A stretch of 64,000 nucleotides of DNA from Nocardia sp. NBC_01327 (GTDB lineage: Bacteria; Actinomycetota; Actinomycetes; Mycobacteriales; Mycobacteriaceae). This document shows, in pieces, positions 1 through 8,110 of this stretch. The stretch's first letter is position 1; the number at the start of each line of letters is the position of its first letter. The notes under the pieces were generated by a model. The model was not told the DNA's origin. It made no database searches and saw only the letters and a program-made list of their open reading frames with translations. Location of the stretch: contig NZ_CP108383.1 of NCBI RefSeq assembly GCF_035958815.1, positions 806,001 to 870,000 of the forward strand, in the 5' to 3' direction. Both the position numbers and the translations under genes were made by a program.

Positions 1-557
1 AGCCGCGGGTGATCGACCACGCCGGCCGCCGGATCTACCCGGCCGGCCAGCGCCACGCCGGTCCACAGCGGGCGGCGGCGCGGCAGTCGATCCAGGAAGG
101 CCTTGGCGCTGCGCGCCACTATGGTCAGCGCCGCGTCCTGACCTGTTTGTGGAGTGGCGATTTCGAGCCCGCCGAGAATCTTGCCGGACAGATCCGCGGC
201 CACGATGCGGGTGAGGGTGGAGCCGATGTGCACACCTACGGTGACATACGAATCGGTATCGACCTCGAAGGGCACGCGGGGACGGCCGACCGCGCCGGAG
301 GCGGTGAGATCGGCGCGCTCGCGCAGCAGTCCGACCGAAAGCAGTGCCGACACTTGGCGATTCACGGTGGCAATGCTGAGTCCGGTGGACTGTGCGGCGA
401 TATCGCGGAAGATCGGACCGCGGGCGGCGGCGCGCAGTACGGCGGCCGCCGGGTTATCGGTGATGCGCAGCTCCGGCGGCACCGCGGGCCGGGCCGGAGC
501 CAGGCGCGCGGTGGTGACGGAGGCGGAATGGGTGCGTTCGAGCGTGGGGCTGGTCAT
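1..557 (-). CDS. ROK-family transcriptional regulator, N-terminal part (cut by window start)
   Basis: Reading leftward from an ATG at 557, preceded by a GAGGAC ribosome-binding site, an open frame runs off the window. About 35 Ala/Pro-rich residues precede a winged-helix region (FRDIAAQSTGLSIATVNRQ, about residues 50-68). A sugar-kinase/ROK-like fold follows (VTVGVHIGSTLTRIVAADL). This arrangement is that of NagC/XylR-type ROK repressors, which bind DNA and respond to a sugar or sugar phosphate. About 185 of the usual ~400 residues are visible, so the C-terminal effector part cannot be judged. It is divergent from the GntR operon across a 541-bp gap. The ROK assignment is fairly sure; the ligand and targets are unknown. 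Confidence 0.75.
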   Translation of the reverse strand, partial: MTSPTLERTHSASVTTARLAPARPAVPPELRITDNPAAAVLRAAARGPIFRDIAAQSTGLSIATVNRQVSALLSVGLLRERADLTASGAVGRPRVPFEVDTDSYVTVGVHIGSTLTRIVAADLSGKILGGLEIATPQTGQDAALTIVARSAKAFLDRLPRRRPLWTGVALAGRVDPAAGVVDHPR

Positions 558-1098
558 TTCGAAGTCCTCGCTGCAGTCCCGCGTATAGCCGACGGGACGG
601 ATGCCTAGATGAAAAATTCAGCGGGGGCAGCGAGGATGCCCGGACTCGAGTGAATCGGGGAATCAGTACTCGGCTGCGCGACGGCAGGGACAACACAGTT
701 CCCGCTGCCGTGGCAGCCGTACACCCAGCGCAACGGTCACATACGTGACGTGCGCGGCATGGGGACGGCTTGCAGACATGCATTCAAGTTAACACTGCAC
801 TCGAGCCGAACGGAATCCATCTGTCCACATCTCGAGAAATGAGTGGCAGCTCACTCGACACCACTCCACTCCTCGGCCGGTACCCGCACACGCATTCCGA
901 TCAGCGTGATTACAAGTCACAGCCCAGGTCGGCGGGGTGGCGCAATAGCCGGAATCCCGCGCATCTCGGCTGGCGGGGCCGCTCGGCAGGCGGCGCATAA
1001 CCCGGGGGACAGGTGACCGTCCGCACGCACTCCCGCCGTGGTCGGCCGCATCGCCTCTACAGTCTGTAGCCGCAGGTCAAAGGCGGAAAGGAGATGAA
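558..1098. other. 541-bp divergent intergenic region
   Basis: No convincing gene is seen between the ROK and GntR regulators. It holds a 14-nt palindrome (GTCAC-ATAC-GTGAC, 736-749) and the CTACAG palindrome listed separately. Both are plausible operators. Short frames such as 609-653 lack a good ribosome-binding site and I do not call them genes. Confidence 0.5.
1057..1069. promoter_or_regulatory. Candidate operator of the GntR regulator
   Basis: A perfect 13-nt palindrome, CTACAG-T-CTGTAG, is centred 36 bp upstream of the GntR start codon. GntR/HutC regulators usually bind short palindromes near their own promoter, so autoregulation is plausible. The assignment rests only on symmetry and position. 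Confidence 0.45.
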
Positions 1099-1854
1099 GT
1101 GTCGCCGGAACCAGTACCGCTGCGCCGGGCCGATCGGGCCCGCCAGGTCGCCGATATCGTGCGCCAGCAGATTCACGCGGGGGCATTCGACAGCGCACTG
1201 CCGTCGGAGCCGGAGCTGGCCGCCGAATTCACCGTCTCCCGCAATACCGTTCGCGACGCGCTCGCCCTCCTCAAGGACGAGGGCCTGATCGAACGCGCGC
1301 CCAAGATCGGCACCCATGTGGCCCGGCGCAAATACGACCACGGGCTGGACGCACTGCTCGGCCTGAAAGAGACACTGCGCGGGTACGGCGAGGTCCGCAA
1401 CGAGGTGCGCGCCGCCACCCGGGTGAACCCGCCGCCGGCCGTTGCCCGCAAATTGCAGCTGGAGCCCGGACAGCAGGCTGTATATATCGAGCGGCTCCGG
1501 TACTTCGGCGATCTGCCGCTCAGCCTGGACCTCACCTATCTCGTTCCCGATATCGGCGAGGAGGTCATCACCCGCGATCTGGAGACGAACGACGTGTTCG
1601 CGCTCATCGAACAGATCAGCGGCGGCCCGCTCGGCGCGGCCGATCTCGCCCTCGAAGCCATTACCGCCGACGCGCATTCGGCCGCCACCCTGCAATTGCC
1701 CGAGGGCGGCGCCGTGCTGTTGCTGGAGCGCCTGACCAAGCTCGAGGACGGCCGCCCGGTCGACCTCGAATACATCCGGATGCGCGGCGACCGGATCACC
1801 ATGCGCGGCAGCCTCACCCGGCCGCCCGAAGGCACCGATTGGAGGCTGATCTGA
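1099..1854 (+). CDS. GntR/HutC-family transcriptional regulator (UTRA domain)
   Basis: A 251-residue protein. An N-terminal winged helix (about residues 12-77, with the typical LPSEPELAAEFTVSRNTVRD) is followed by a UTRA effector-binding domain (about 95-245, with QAVYIERLRYFGDLPLSLD). This is the HutC subfamily, which senses small metabolites. The GTG start is chosen because GGAAAGGAG lies 6-15 bases ahead of it; the ATG at 1094 is in another frame. The stop abuts the ferredoxin ATG with no gap, so it is the first gene of the transport/redox operon and probably controls it. The ligand is presumably the imported compound or a product of it. Confidence 0.88.
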   Translation: MSPEPVPLRRADRARQVADIVRQQIHAGAFDSALPSEPELAAEFTVSRNTVRDALALLKDEGLIERAPKIGTHVARRKYDHGLDALLGLKETLRGYGEVRNEVRAATRVNPPPAVARKLQLEPGQQAVYIERLRYFGDLPLSLDLTYLVPDIGEEVITRDLETNDVFALIEQISGGPLGAADLALEAITADAHSAATLQLPEGGAVLLLERLTKLEDGRPVDLEYIRMRGDRITMRGSLTRPPEGTDWRLI

Positions 1855-2082
1855 ATGGCTCTCGTCAATCAGCGCACCGATGTTCCCGTGACCATCGACG
1901 AATCCCTCTGCATTCAGGGCTGCACGCTCTGCGTGGAGATCTGCCCGCTCGATTCACTGGCGATCAATCCCGAGAACGGCAAGGCCTTCATGCATGTGGA
2001 CGAGTGCTGGTACTGCGGCCCGTGCGCGGCGCGCTGTCCCACCGGCGCGGTCACCGTCAATATGCCCTATCTGCTGCGCTGA
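1855..2082 (+). CDS. Small 2[4Fe-4S]-type ferredoxin
   Basis: 75 residues with two clusters of cysteines: C19, C23, C26, C30 (CIQGCTLCVEICP) and C51, C54, C57, C61 (CWYCGPCAARCP). The second set is the canonical CxxCxxCxxxCP; the first has one extra residue between its first two cysteines. It begins directly after the GntR stop and is 13 bp ahead of the binding-protein gene. Small ferredoxins of this kind act as the electron-carrying B subunit of adenylylsulfate- or fumarate-reductase-like flavoproteins. Such a flavoprotein is the last gene of this operon, so the two probably form one enzyme (inference). Confidence 0.88.
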   Translation: MALVNQRTDVPVTIDESLCIQGCTLCVEICPLDSLAINPENGKAFMHVDECWYCGPCAARCPTGAVTVNMPYLLR

Positions 2083-2095
2083 AGGATCGTTCCCC

Positions 2096-3529
2096 ATGAA
2101 GTACCGCACCGCCCGCCTGGCTGCGGTGGCACTGGCCGCTGCCCTCTCGTTCACCGTCTCCGGTTGCTCGCTCGATTCGAGTGGCGGTGGCAATACCGTG
2201 AAGCTGGTCATCGGCTACCAGTCCAAGACCATCAATACCGTCACCGCCGGAACCCTGTTGAAGGCCAAGGGATTTCTGGAGCAGCGGCTGAACGATCTGA
2301 CCGCGCACGGCGGCCCGAAATATCAGGTGGAGTGGCAGGACTACGACACCGGCGCACCCATCACCGCGCAGATGGTGGCGGAGAAGATCGATATCGGCTC
2401 CATGGGCGACTATCCGCTGCTCATCAACGGTTCTCGCACCCAGGCCAATGAGCGAGCGAAGACCGAACTGGTCTCCATCACCGGATACAACCCCAAGGGC
2501 GCGTTGAACATGGTGGTGGTCGCGCCGGATTCGAAGGCGCAGTCGATCAAGGATCTGGCCGGACAGAAGGTGTCGACCAGTGTCGGCTCCGCCGGGCACG
2601 GCACCCTGGTGCAGGCGCTGGGCCGGGCGGGCATCGACCCCAAGTCCGGGGTGGAGGTGCTCAACCAGCAGCCGCAGATCGGCTCCTCGGCGCTGGAATC
2701 CGGTCAGGTGGCGGCGCTTTCGCAGTTCGTCGCCTGGCCCGGCCTGCTGGTCTTCCAGAACAAGGCCAAACTGCTCTACGACGGCGCGGAGCTGAACGTA
2801 CCCACCTTCCACGGCGTGGTGGCCCGCCGCGACTACGCGAAACAGCACCCGGAGGTGCTCGATGCCTTCCTGCGCGCACAGTTGGACGCGACCGACTTCA
2901 TTCACCAGCAGCCCCTGGAGGCGGCCAAGATCGTCGCGGACAACTCCGGGCTGGCCCAGGAGGTCGTGTACCTCTACAACGGGCCGGGCGGAACCTCCTT
3001 CGACGCCACGCTGAAGCCGAGCCTGCTGGACGCCTTCAAAGGCGATGTGCCGTACCTGAAGTCGATCGGCGACTTCGCGGATCTGGATATCGACAAATTC
3101 GTCGACGACACCGCGCTGCGGCAGGCCTTCCAGGAATCCGGCGCGAATTACGATGCGACACTGAGCAATAGCGCCAATCCGGCGCTCATCTCGGGTACCG
3201 ACCCGGTGAGCAACCGCCCCGCGTCCAACCCCGCACTGGCCGGAGAGATCTGGTTCGCCGGATCCGACACCACCCAGCCCGCCGCGGACCCCACCAGCCT
3301 GCTGCGTGCCATCAAACAGGCCCGCGCCCAGGGCAAAACCGTCCGCGCCGCCTACATCCCGGACGCCGAACTCGGCACCCGCTGGTTCGCCGACAAATCC
3401 CTCTGGGTCCGCGACGGCGAAACCTACCTCCCCTTCACCACCCCCGCTGCGGCCCAGCGCTACCTGGCCGCGCATCCGTCGGGTGTGACGGTCTCGTACG
3501 ACCAGGCGGTCAGCGAGGTCCGGCAGTGA
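2096..3529 (+). CDS. ABC transporter substrate-binding lipoprotein (NitT/TauT/SsuA type) with NosL-like C-terminal tail
   Basis: A 477-residue lipoprotein. Its signal peptide ends in the lipobox VSGC (lipidated C24). Residues about 33-345 are a periplasmic-type binding domain of the sulfonate/taurine/nitrate class (KLVIGYQSKTINTVTAG; DLAGQKVSTSVGSAGHG). Such proteins are usually ~320-340 residues. The extra segment, about 373-477, contains WFADKSLWVRDG, YLPFTTPAAAQRYLAAHP and a final VSYDQA. This pattern resembles the C-terminal half of NosL copper-binding lipoproteins, but I see no Cys/Met metal motif in it. The ATG at 2096 was chosen over an upstream in-frame ATG because it begins the signal peptide. 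The permease and ATPase genes follow. The substrate is unknown; an organosulfur compound is likely. Confidence 0.85.
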   Translation: MKYRTARLAAVALAAALSFTVSGCSLDSSGGGNTVKLVIGYQSKTINTVTAGTLLKAKGFLEQRLNDLTAHGGPKYQVEWQDYDTGAPITAQMVAEKIDIGSMGDYPLLINGSRTQANERAKTELVSITGYNPKGALNMVVVAPDSKAQSIKDLAGQKVSTSVGSAGHGTLVQALGRAGIDPKSGVEVLNQQPQIGSSALESGQVAALSQFVAWPGLLVFQNKAKLLYDGAELNVPTFHGVVARRDYAKQHPEVLDAFLRAQLDATDFIHQQPLEAAKIVADNSGLAQEVVYLYNGPGGTSFDATLKPSLLDAFKGDVPYLKSIGDFADLDIDKFVDDTALRQAFQESGANYDATLSNSANPALISGTDPVSNRPASNPALAGEIWFAGSDTTQPAADPTSLLRAIKQARAQGKTVRAAYIPDAELGTRWFADKSLWVRDGETYLPFTTPAAAQRYLAAHPSGVTVSYDQAVSEVRQ

Positions 3530-3561
3530 CCGCCCCCGTCATCCCGGTGCGATCGACCCCC

Positions 3562-3650
3562 GTCATCCCGGCGCGCTTTTGGCCGGGATCCACGGAAACC
3601 CGCCGGCCCGCTACCCGTGTGGATCCCGGCCGAAAGCATGCCGGGATGAC
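3562..3650. repeat. Inverted pair of a dispersed 32-bp repeat
   Basis: GTCATCCCGGC...GGGATCCAC at 3562-3593 faces its inverted copy at 3619-3650; the arms differ at 3 of 32 positions and are separated by 25 bp. Together they would form a long hairpin between the binding-protein and permease genes. A half copy (CCCGTCATCCCGG) sits just upstream at about 3535. The right-hand copy is identical to the one at 47146-47177. Confidence 0.85.
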
Positions 3651-3689
3651 GAGGGTGCGGGGCCACGCTGGAAATGCGGGGGTTGGGCG

Positions 3690-4556
3690 ATGAGTACGTC
3701 AACCGCGGTTCGGGTCGATATCGGTGCGGCAGTGGGGGAGCGGGCGGCTGTTGCGAGTAGTCCGCACCGGGCCCAGGGTGTGTGGCGATCTCGGCTGGTT
3801 CGGCTGGCCTCGGTGGCGGTGGCCATCGGGGCGTGGCAGTTCTTGACTGCCAATCACATTCGGGTGTGGGTGCGGTTCGATACCTTGCCCACCGTCACCG
3901 AGATTGTGCAGGCGTTCCGGCATCAGCTGGGGACCGATACGTTCTATCTGGATCTCGGGCAGTCGCTCATTCGGATTCTCACCGGGTTCGGGCTGGCCGC
4001 TGTTGCCGGAGTGACAACCGGTGTGGCGCTGGGGCGTTCGCGGTGGTTCGCGAATATTGTCGGGCCGCTCACCGAGCTCGCGCGGCCGATTCCGGCCATT
4101 GCGCTGGTACCGGTGGCGATTCTGCTCTTTCCCGATGACGAGGCGGGGATCGTGTTCATCACCTTCCTCGCGGCTTTCTTTCCGGTCATGGTGTCCACCC
4201 GGCATGCGGTGCGCGCTCTCCCGACCATCTGGGAGGACTCGGTGCGCACGCTCGGCGGCAGTCGCTGGGATGTGCTGCTGCGAGTTGTGCTGCCGGGCAG
4301 TCTTCCCGGTGTCTTCAGCGGACTGTCGGTGGGCATCGGCGTGGCCTGGATCTGCGTGGTCTCCGCGGAGATGATCTCCGGACGGCTCGGTGTGGGCTAC
4401 CGGACCTGGCAGGCGTACACCATCGTCGATTACCCGGGCGTCTTCGTCGGCATCATCACCATCGGGGTGCTGGGGTACGGCACCTCTGCCGCCGTCGAGC
4501 TCCTCGGTCGCCGCGTCACGCACTGGCTCCCGCGCGTCCCGGAGGTGGCGAAATGA
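3690..4556 (+). CDS. ABC transporter permease (TauC/SsuC type)
   Basis: 288 residues with about six hydrophobic segments and a BPD_transp_1 fold. The EAA-type cytoplasmic loop that docks on the ATPase is visible (TLGGSRWDVLLRVVLPGS, about residues 183-200). This class imports sulfonates, taurine, nitrate or similar small anions. The ATG at 3690 is preferred because earlier in-frame starts would read through the repeat pair upstream. The last four bases overlap the ATPase start (ATGA), showing translational coupling. The 160-bp repeat-bearing gap ahead is the only sizeable gap inside this operon. Confidence 0.88.
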   Translation: MSTSTAVRVDIGAAVGERAAVASSPHRAQGVWRSRLVRLASVAVAIGAWQFLTANHIRVWVRFDTLPTVTEIVQAFRHQLGTDTFYLDLGQSLIRILTGFGLAAVAGVTTGVALGRSRWFANIVGPLTELARPIPAIALVPVAILLFPDDEAGIVFITFLAAFFPVMVSTRHAVRALPTIWEDSVRTLGGSRWDVLLRVVLPGSLPGVFSGLSVGIGVAWICVVSAEMISGRLGVGYRTWQAYTIVDYPGVFVGIITIGVLGYGTSAAVELLGRRVTHWLPRVPEVAK

Positions 4557-5308
4557 GCGGCATCGGCATGAACCTGCGACTGGATCGAATCGACCTGTCC
4601 TACACCGGAACACCGGTCATCGTCGACCTGTCCCTGGAGGTGCGCCCGGGGGAGATCCTCATCCTCACGGGACCGTCCGGCTGTGGAAAGTCCACGGTGC
4701 TGCGCGCATTCGCCGGACTGCTGCGACCGGACGCCGGTCAGGTGCTGGCCGACGGCACGCAGGTCACCGGAACTTCCCGCGACCGCGCGGTCGTCTTCCA
4801 GGACAATGCGCTGCTGCCCTGGCGCACCGTGCGCTCGAATATCGAACTGGCCCTGAAACTCCGGGGCGAACCGCGCGCCGGGCGAAAAGCCATGGCGGAG
4901 CGCTGGATCGAAGAGATCGGCCTGACCGGATTCGCCGACTTCCTGCCCAAGAGTCTCTCCGGCGGCATGCGGCAGCGCGTACAGCTCGCACGCGGCCTCG
5001 CGGGCGCACCGCGCTCGGTCCTCATGGACGAACCGTTCGGGGCGCTCGATTCGCAGACCCGCGCCACCATGCAGCGCCTGCTCGTGGACACCTGGCAGAC
5101 CCATCCGACCACCCTCGTCTTCGTCACCCACGATGTGGACGAGGCGCTGCTGCTCGGCGATCGGGTCGCCGTCCTCGGCCGCGCCGGTGAACCCCTGCGC
5201 GCCCTGCTGGAGGTGCCGCAACCGCGCGCCGTGGGCGTCGACCGCTCCTCGCTGCGCGCCGAAATCATTACCGCCCTGGATCATTCGGGCGATCTCGCCG
5301 CCCTCTGA
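4553..5308 (+). CDS. ABC transporter ATP-binding protein (TauB/SsuB type)
   Basis: 251 residues with every ABC ATPase motif: Walker A GPSGCGKST (40-48), Q-loop Q83, signature LSGGMRQRV (135-143), Walker B SVLMDEP (155-161) and switch H193. It is of normal length for the nitrate/sulfonate/taurine family. It overlaps the permease by four bases, and the flavoprotein follows after 39 bp. It energises import by the permease and the lipoprotein encoded at 2096. Confidence 0.92.
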   Translation: MSGIGMNLRLDRIDLSYTGTPVIVDLSLEVRPGEILILTGPSGCGKSTVLRAFAGLLRPDAGQVLADGTQVTGTSRDRAVVFQDNALLPWRTVRSNIELALKLRGEPRAGRKAMAERWIEEIGLTGFADFLPKSLSGGMRQRVQLARGLAGAPRSVLMDEPFGALDSQTRATMQRLLVDTWQTHPTTLVFVTHDVDEALLLGDRVAVLGRAGEPLRALLEVPQPRAVGVDRSSLRAEIITALDHSGDLAAL

Positions 5309-5347
5309 GGGCGCCGATCCCCGACCGATTCCCGACCGAATGTTGGT

Positions 5348-8053
5348 GTGCTGATGGAGATTCCCGATCTGGCCGAGACCACCCGTCTCGACTGCGATGT
5401 GCTCGTCATCGGCGGCGGCACCGCCGGCACCATGGCCGCGCTCACCGCCGCCGAACAGGGTGCGAACGTCCTGCTGCTGGAGAAGGCGCATGTGCGGCAC
5501 TCCGGTGCGCTCGCCATGGGGATGGACGGTGTCAACAATGCCGTCATCCCCGGCAAGGCCGAACCCGAGGACTACGTCGCCGAGATCACCCGCGCCAATG
5601 ACGGAATCGTCAACCAGCGCACCATCTATCAGACCGCGACCCGCGGTTTCGCCATGGTGCAGCGGCTCGAACGCTACGGCGTGAAATTCGAGAAGGACGC
5701 CTACGGCGAGTACGCGGTGCGGCGCGTGCACCGCTCCGGCTCGTATGTGCTGCCCATGCCGGAGGGCAAGGACGTCAAGAAGGCGCTGTATCGCGTGCTG
5801 CGGCAACGCAAGATGCGCGAGAAGATCCAGATCGAGAACCGGCTCATGCCGGTGCGCGTCCTCACAGAGAACGGCCGCGCGGTCGGCGCTGCCGCATTGA
5901 ACACGCGCACAGGCGAATTCGTCACGGTGGCGGCGAAGGCGGTCATCCTGGCGACCGGCCCCTGCGGTCGTCTGGGCCTGCCCGCGTCCGGATACCTCTA
6001 CGGCACCTACGAGAACCCCACCAATGCGGGCGACGGCTATGCCATGGCCTACCACGCCGGTGCGGAGCTCTCGGGTATCGAATGCTTCCAGATCAACCCG
6101 CTCATCAAGGATTACAACGGGCCGGCCTGCGCCTATGTCGCCAATCCGTTCGGCGGCTATCAGGTCAACGCACTCGGGGAACGCTTCGTCGACTCCGACT
6201 ACTGGTCCGGTCAGATGATGTCGGAGGTGAAGCGGGAGATCGAATCCGCCCGCGGGCCCATCTATCTCAAGGTTTCACACCTGTCGACCGAGACCCTGGA
6301 CGCGCTCGAGGGCATTCTGCACACCACCGAACGACCCACTCGCGGCACCTTTCACGCCAATCGCGGGCACGACTACCGCACCCACGATATCGAGATGCAC
6401 ATCTCCGAAATCGGTTTGTGCAGTGGACATTCCGCATCCGGTGTGTGGGTCGACGAGAATGCGCGCACCACGGTGCCCGGCCTCTATGCCGCAGGTGATC
6501 TGGCCTGCGTACCGCACAACTACATGATCGGCGCCTTCGTCTACGGCGATCTGGCCGGTGCGCATGCCGCGAGCACCCTCGCCGACACCCCGGCCCCGGT
6601 GGAACTGCCCGCCGATCAGATCGCCGCCGCGCACGAACTCGTCTATCAGCCGCTGCGCAATCCCGACGGCCCGCCGCAGCAGCAGGTGGAATACAAGCTG
6701 CGCCGCTTCGTCAATGACTATGTGGCCCCGCCGAAGACGGCCACCAAACTGTCCCTCGCCATCGAGACCTTCGACCGCATGCTCGACGACCTGAACGCCA
6801 TGGGCGCGCAGACTCCGCACGAGCTCATGCGCTGCGCCGAGGTCAGCTTCATTCGCGACTGCGCCGAAATGGCCGCCCGCTCCTCGCTCACCCGCACCGA
6901 ATCGCGCTGGGGGCTCTACCACGAGCGCGCCGACCTGCCCGAGCGTGACGATGTCGAATGGCGATACCACCTCAACCTGCGCAAGAACGCCGACAATGAG
7001 ATGGAATTCCTGAAGCGGCCGGTCGCACCGTATTTCGTACCGGTCCCCGGACTCGACGATCTGCCCTCCGCCGATGACACCGTCATCCCGGTGGCGCAGC
7101 CCGCGCTCGTGGGAAGTCCGCCCAACCTGAATACCGCGCCCGCGACGGTCGGCGCCGCCGCATCCGCTCCCGGGAAGAAGCCTGTCGCTCCACGAATCGC
7201 GCTGCTGCTCAGTCTGGATTCGCCGTCCGTCGCCGAACTCGCGTCCTTCCTGGAGGATCCGGACCCGCAGGTGCGCGCCACCGCGATATCGGTACTCACC
7301 GAGGGCACCCCGGACGGCTTCGGCGACCGCCTCATCGCCGCACTCGCCGATTCCGATGTGACGGTGCGCAGTTCGGCCGTTGCCGGACTCCGCGAGCTGG
7401 TGGAGATCCTGCCGGGCGCCGAGGACCTGGCCACGCACGCCGATTCTCCCGATCCGGCTGTGCGCGCCGCGGTCATCGATCTGCTGCGCGCGCTGCACGC
7501 GGGTTCGGTCGAACTGTTCACCAAGGCCGCCGTGGACGGTGACCACCGCGTTCGCATCGAAGCGGTCAACGGGCTCGTCTCCCTGGACGAATGGTCCGCG
7601 CTGGCCACCGCCGCACACGATGAGAACCGCGAAGTGCGCATTGCCGCCGCACGCGGTCTGGCCACCGTCGGCCTCGGCGGAATCGAGGCCATCCGCGCCC
7701 TCATCCCGGACCGCGACCCGCTGGTGCGCGCCGCCGCCCTCACCGCCCTCGCCCGGCTCGGCAATGCCGAGGACACCGCCACACTGGCCGCAGCGCTGCG
7801 TGATTCGGCCTGGCAGGTCCGCGAAGGCGCGGCCCGAGGCCTGCCCTCGGCGGGCCCCGATGCGTCAGCAGAACCGCTACAGGCCGCCCTCGCCGACGTT
7901 CATCCGGACGTCCGCAAGGCTGCCGTCCTCACCCTCAGCAGCTGGCCCGAATCCGCCACCGCCCGCGTCACCCTGGAATCCGCCCTGGAGGACACCGACG
8001 CCGACGTTCGCGCCTACGCCCGCCGCGCCCTGGCCGTCCACGCCGGGACCTGA
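5348..8053 (+). CDS. AprA/fumarate-reductase-like FAD flavoprotein with C-terminal HEAT repeats
   Basis: 901 residues. An N-terminal FAD-binding Rossmann motif (VIGGGTAGTMAAL, about residues 20-32) opens a FAD_binding_2 domain to about residue 420. A helical fumarate-reductase/adenylylsulfate-reductase-type domain follows to about 565. After a Pro/Ala-rich linker, residues about 614-900 are tandem HEAT-like helical pairs (repeating DPDPQVRATAISVL, DSDVTVRSSAVAGL, DHRVRIEAVNGL). AprA, SdhA and FrdA are normally ~550-660 residues, so the HEAT tail is an addition, presumably for protein docking. With the small ferredoxin at 1855 it forms an A+B pair like AprAB. The presence of a sulfonate-type importer suggests a sulfur-compound substrate (inference). 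GTG 5348 or ATG 5354 could be the start. Confidence 0.82.
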   Translation: MLMEIPDLAETTRLDCDVLVIGGGTAGTMAALTAAEQGANVLLLEKAHVRHSGALAMGMDGVNNAVIPGKAEPEDYVAEITRANDGIVNQRTIYQTATRGFAMVQRLERYGVKFEKDAYGEYAVRRVHRSGSYVLPMPEGKDVKKALYRVLRQRKMREKIQIENRLMPVRVLTENGRAVGAAALNTRTGEFVTVAAKAVILATGPCGRLGLPASGYLYGTYENPTNAGDGYAMAYHAGAELSGIECFQINPLIKDYNGPACAYVANPFGGYQVNALGERFVDSDYWSGQMMSEVKREIESARGPIYLKVSHLSTETLDALEGILHTTERPTRGTFHANRGHDYRTHDIEMHISEIGLCSGHSASGVWVDENARTTVPGLYAAGDLACVPHNYMIGAFVYGDLAGAHAASTLADTPAPVELPADQIAAAHELVYQPLRNPDGPPQQQVEYKLRRFVNDYVAPPKTATKLSLAIETFDRMLDDLNAMGAQTPHELMRCAEVSFIRDCAEMAARSSLTRTESRWGLYHERADLPERDDVEWRYHLNLRKNADNEMEFLKRPVAPYFVPVPGLDDLPSADDTVIPVAQPALVGSPPNLNTAPATVGAAASAPGKKPVAPRIALLLSLDSPSVAELASFLEDPDPQVRATAISVLTEGTPDGFGDRLIAALADSDVTVRSSAVAGLRELVEILPGAEDLATHADSPDPAVRAAVIDLLRALHAGSVELFTKAAVDGDHRVRIEAVNGLVSLDEWSALATAAHDENREVRIAAARGLATVGLGGIEAIRALIPDRDPLVRAAALTALARLGNAEDTATLAAALRDSAWQVREGAARGLPSAGPDASAEPLQAALADVHPDVRKAAVLTLSSWPESATARVTLESALEDTDADVRAYARRALAVHAGT

Positions 8054-8064
8054 CCGAGCCGACC

Positions 8065-8096
8065 GTCATCCCGGCCTGCTTTCGGCCGGGATCCAC
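8065..8096. repeat. Copy of the dispersed 32-bp repeat
   Basis: A single copy (GTCATCCCGGCCTGC...GGGATCCAC) lies in the 57-bp gap between the convergent flavoprotein and DUF2207 genes. CCCGG and CCGGG within it can pair as a short hairpin, so it may help end both transcripts. Confidence 0.8.
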
Positions 8097-8110
8097 ACCG
8101 GCCGACGGAC

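Noticed and set aside
609..653. A 14-codon leader peptide upstream of the GntR operon
   Set aside because: No Cys or other codon run, no good ribosome-binding site and no alternative hairpins were seen, and it is over 400 bp from the operon.
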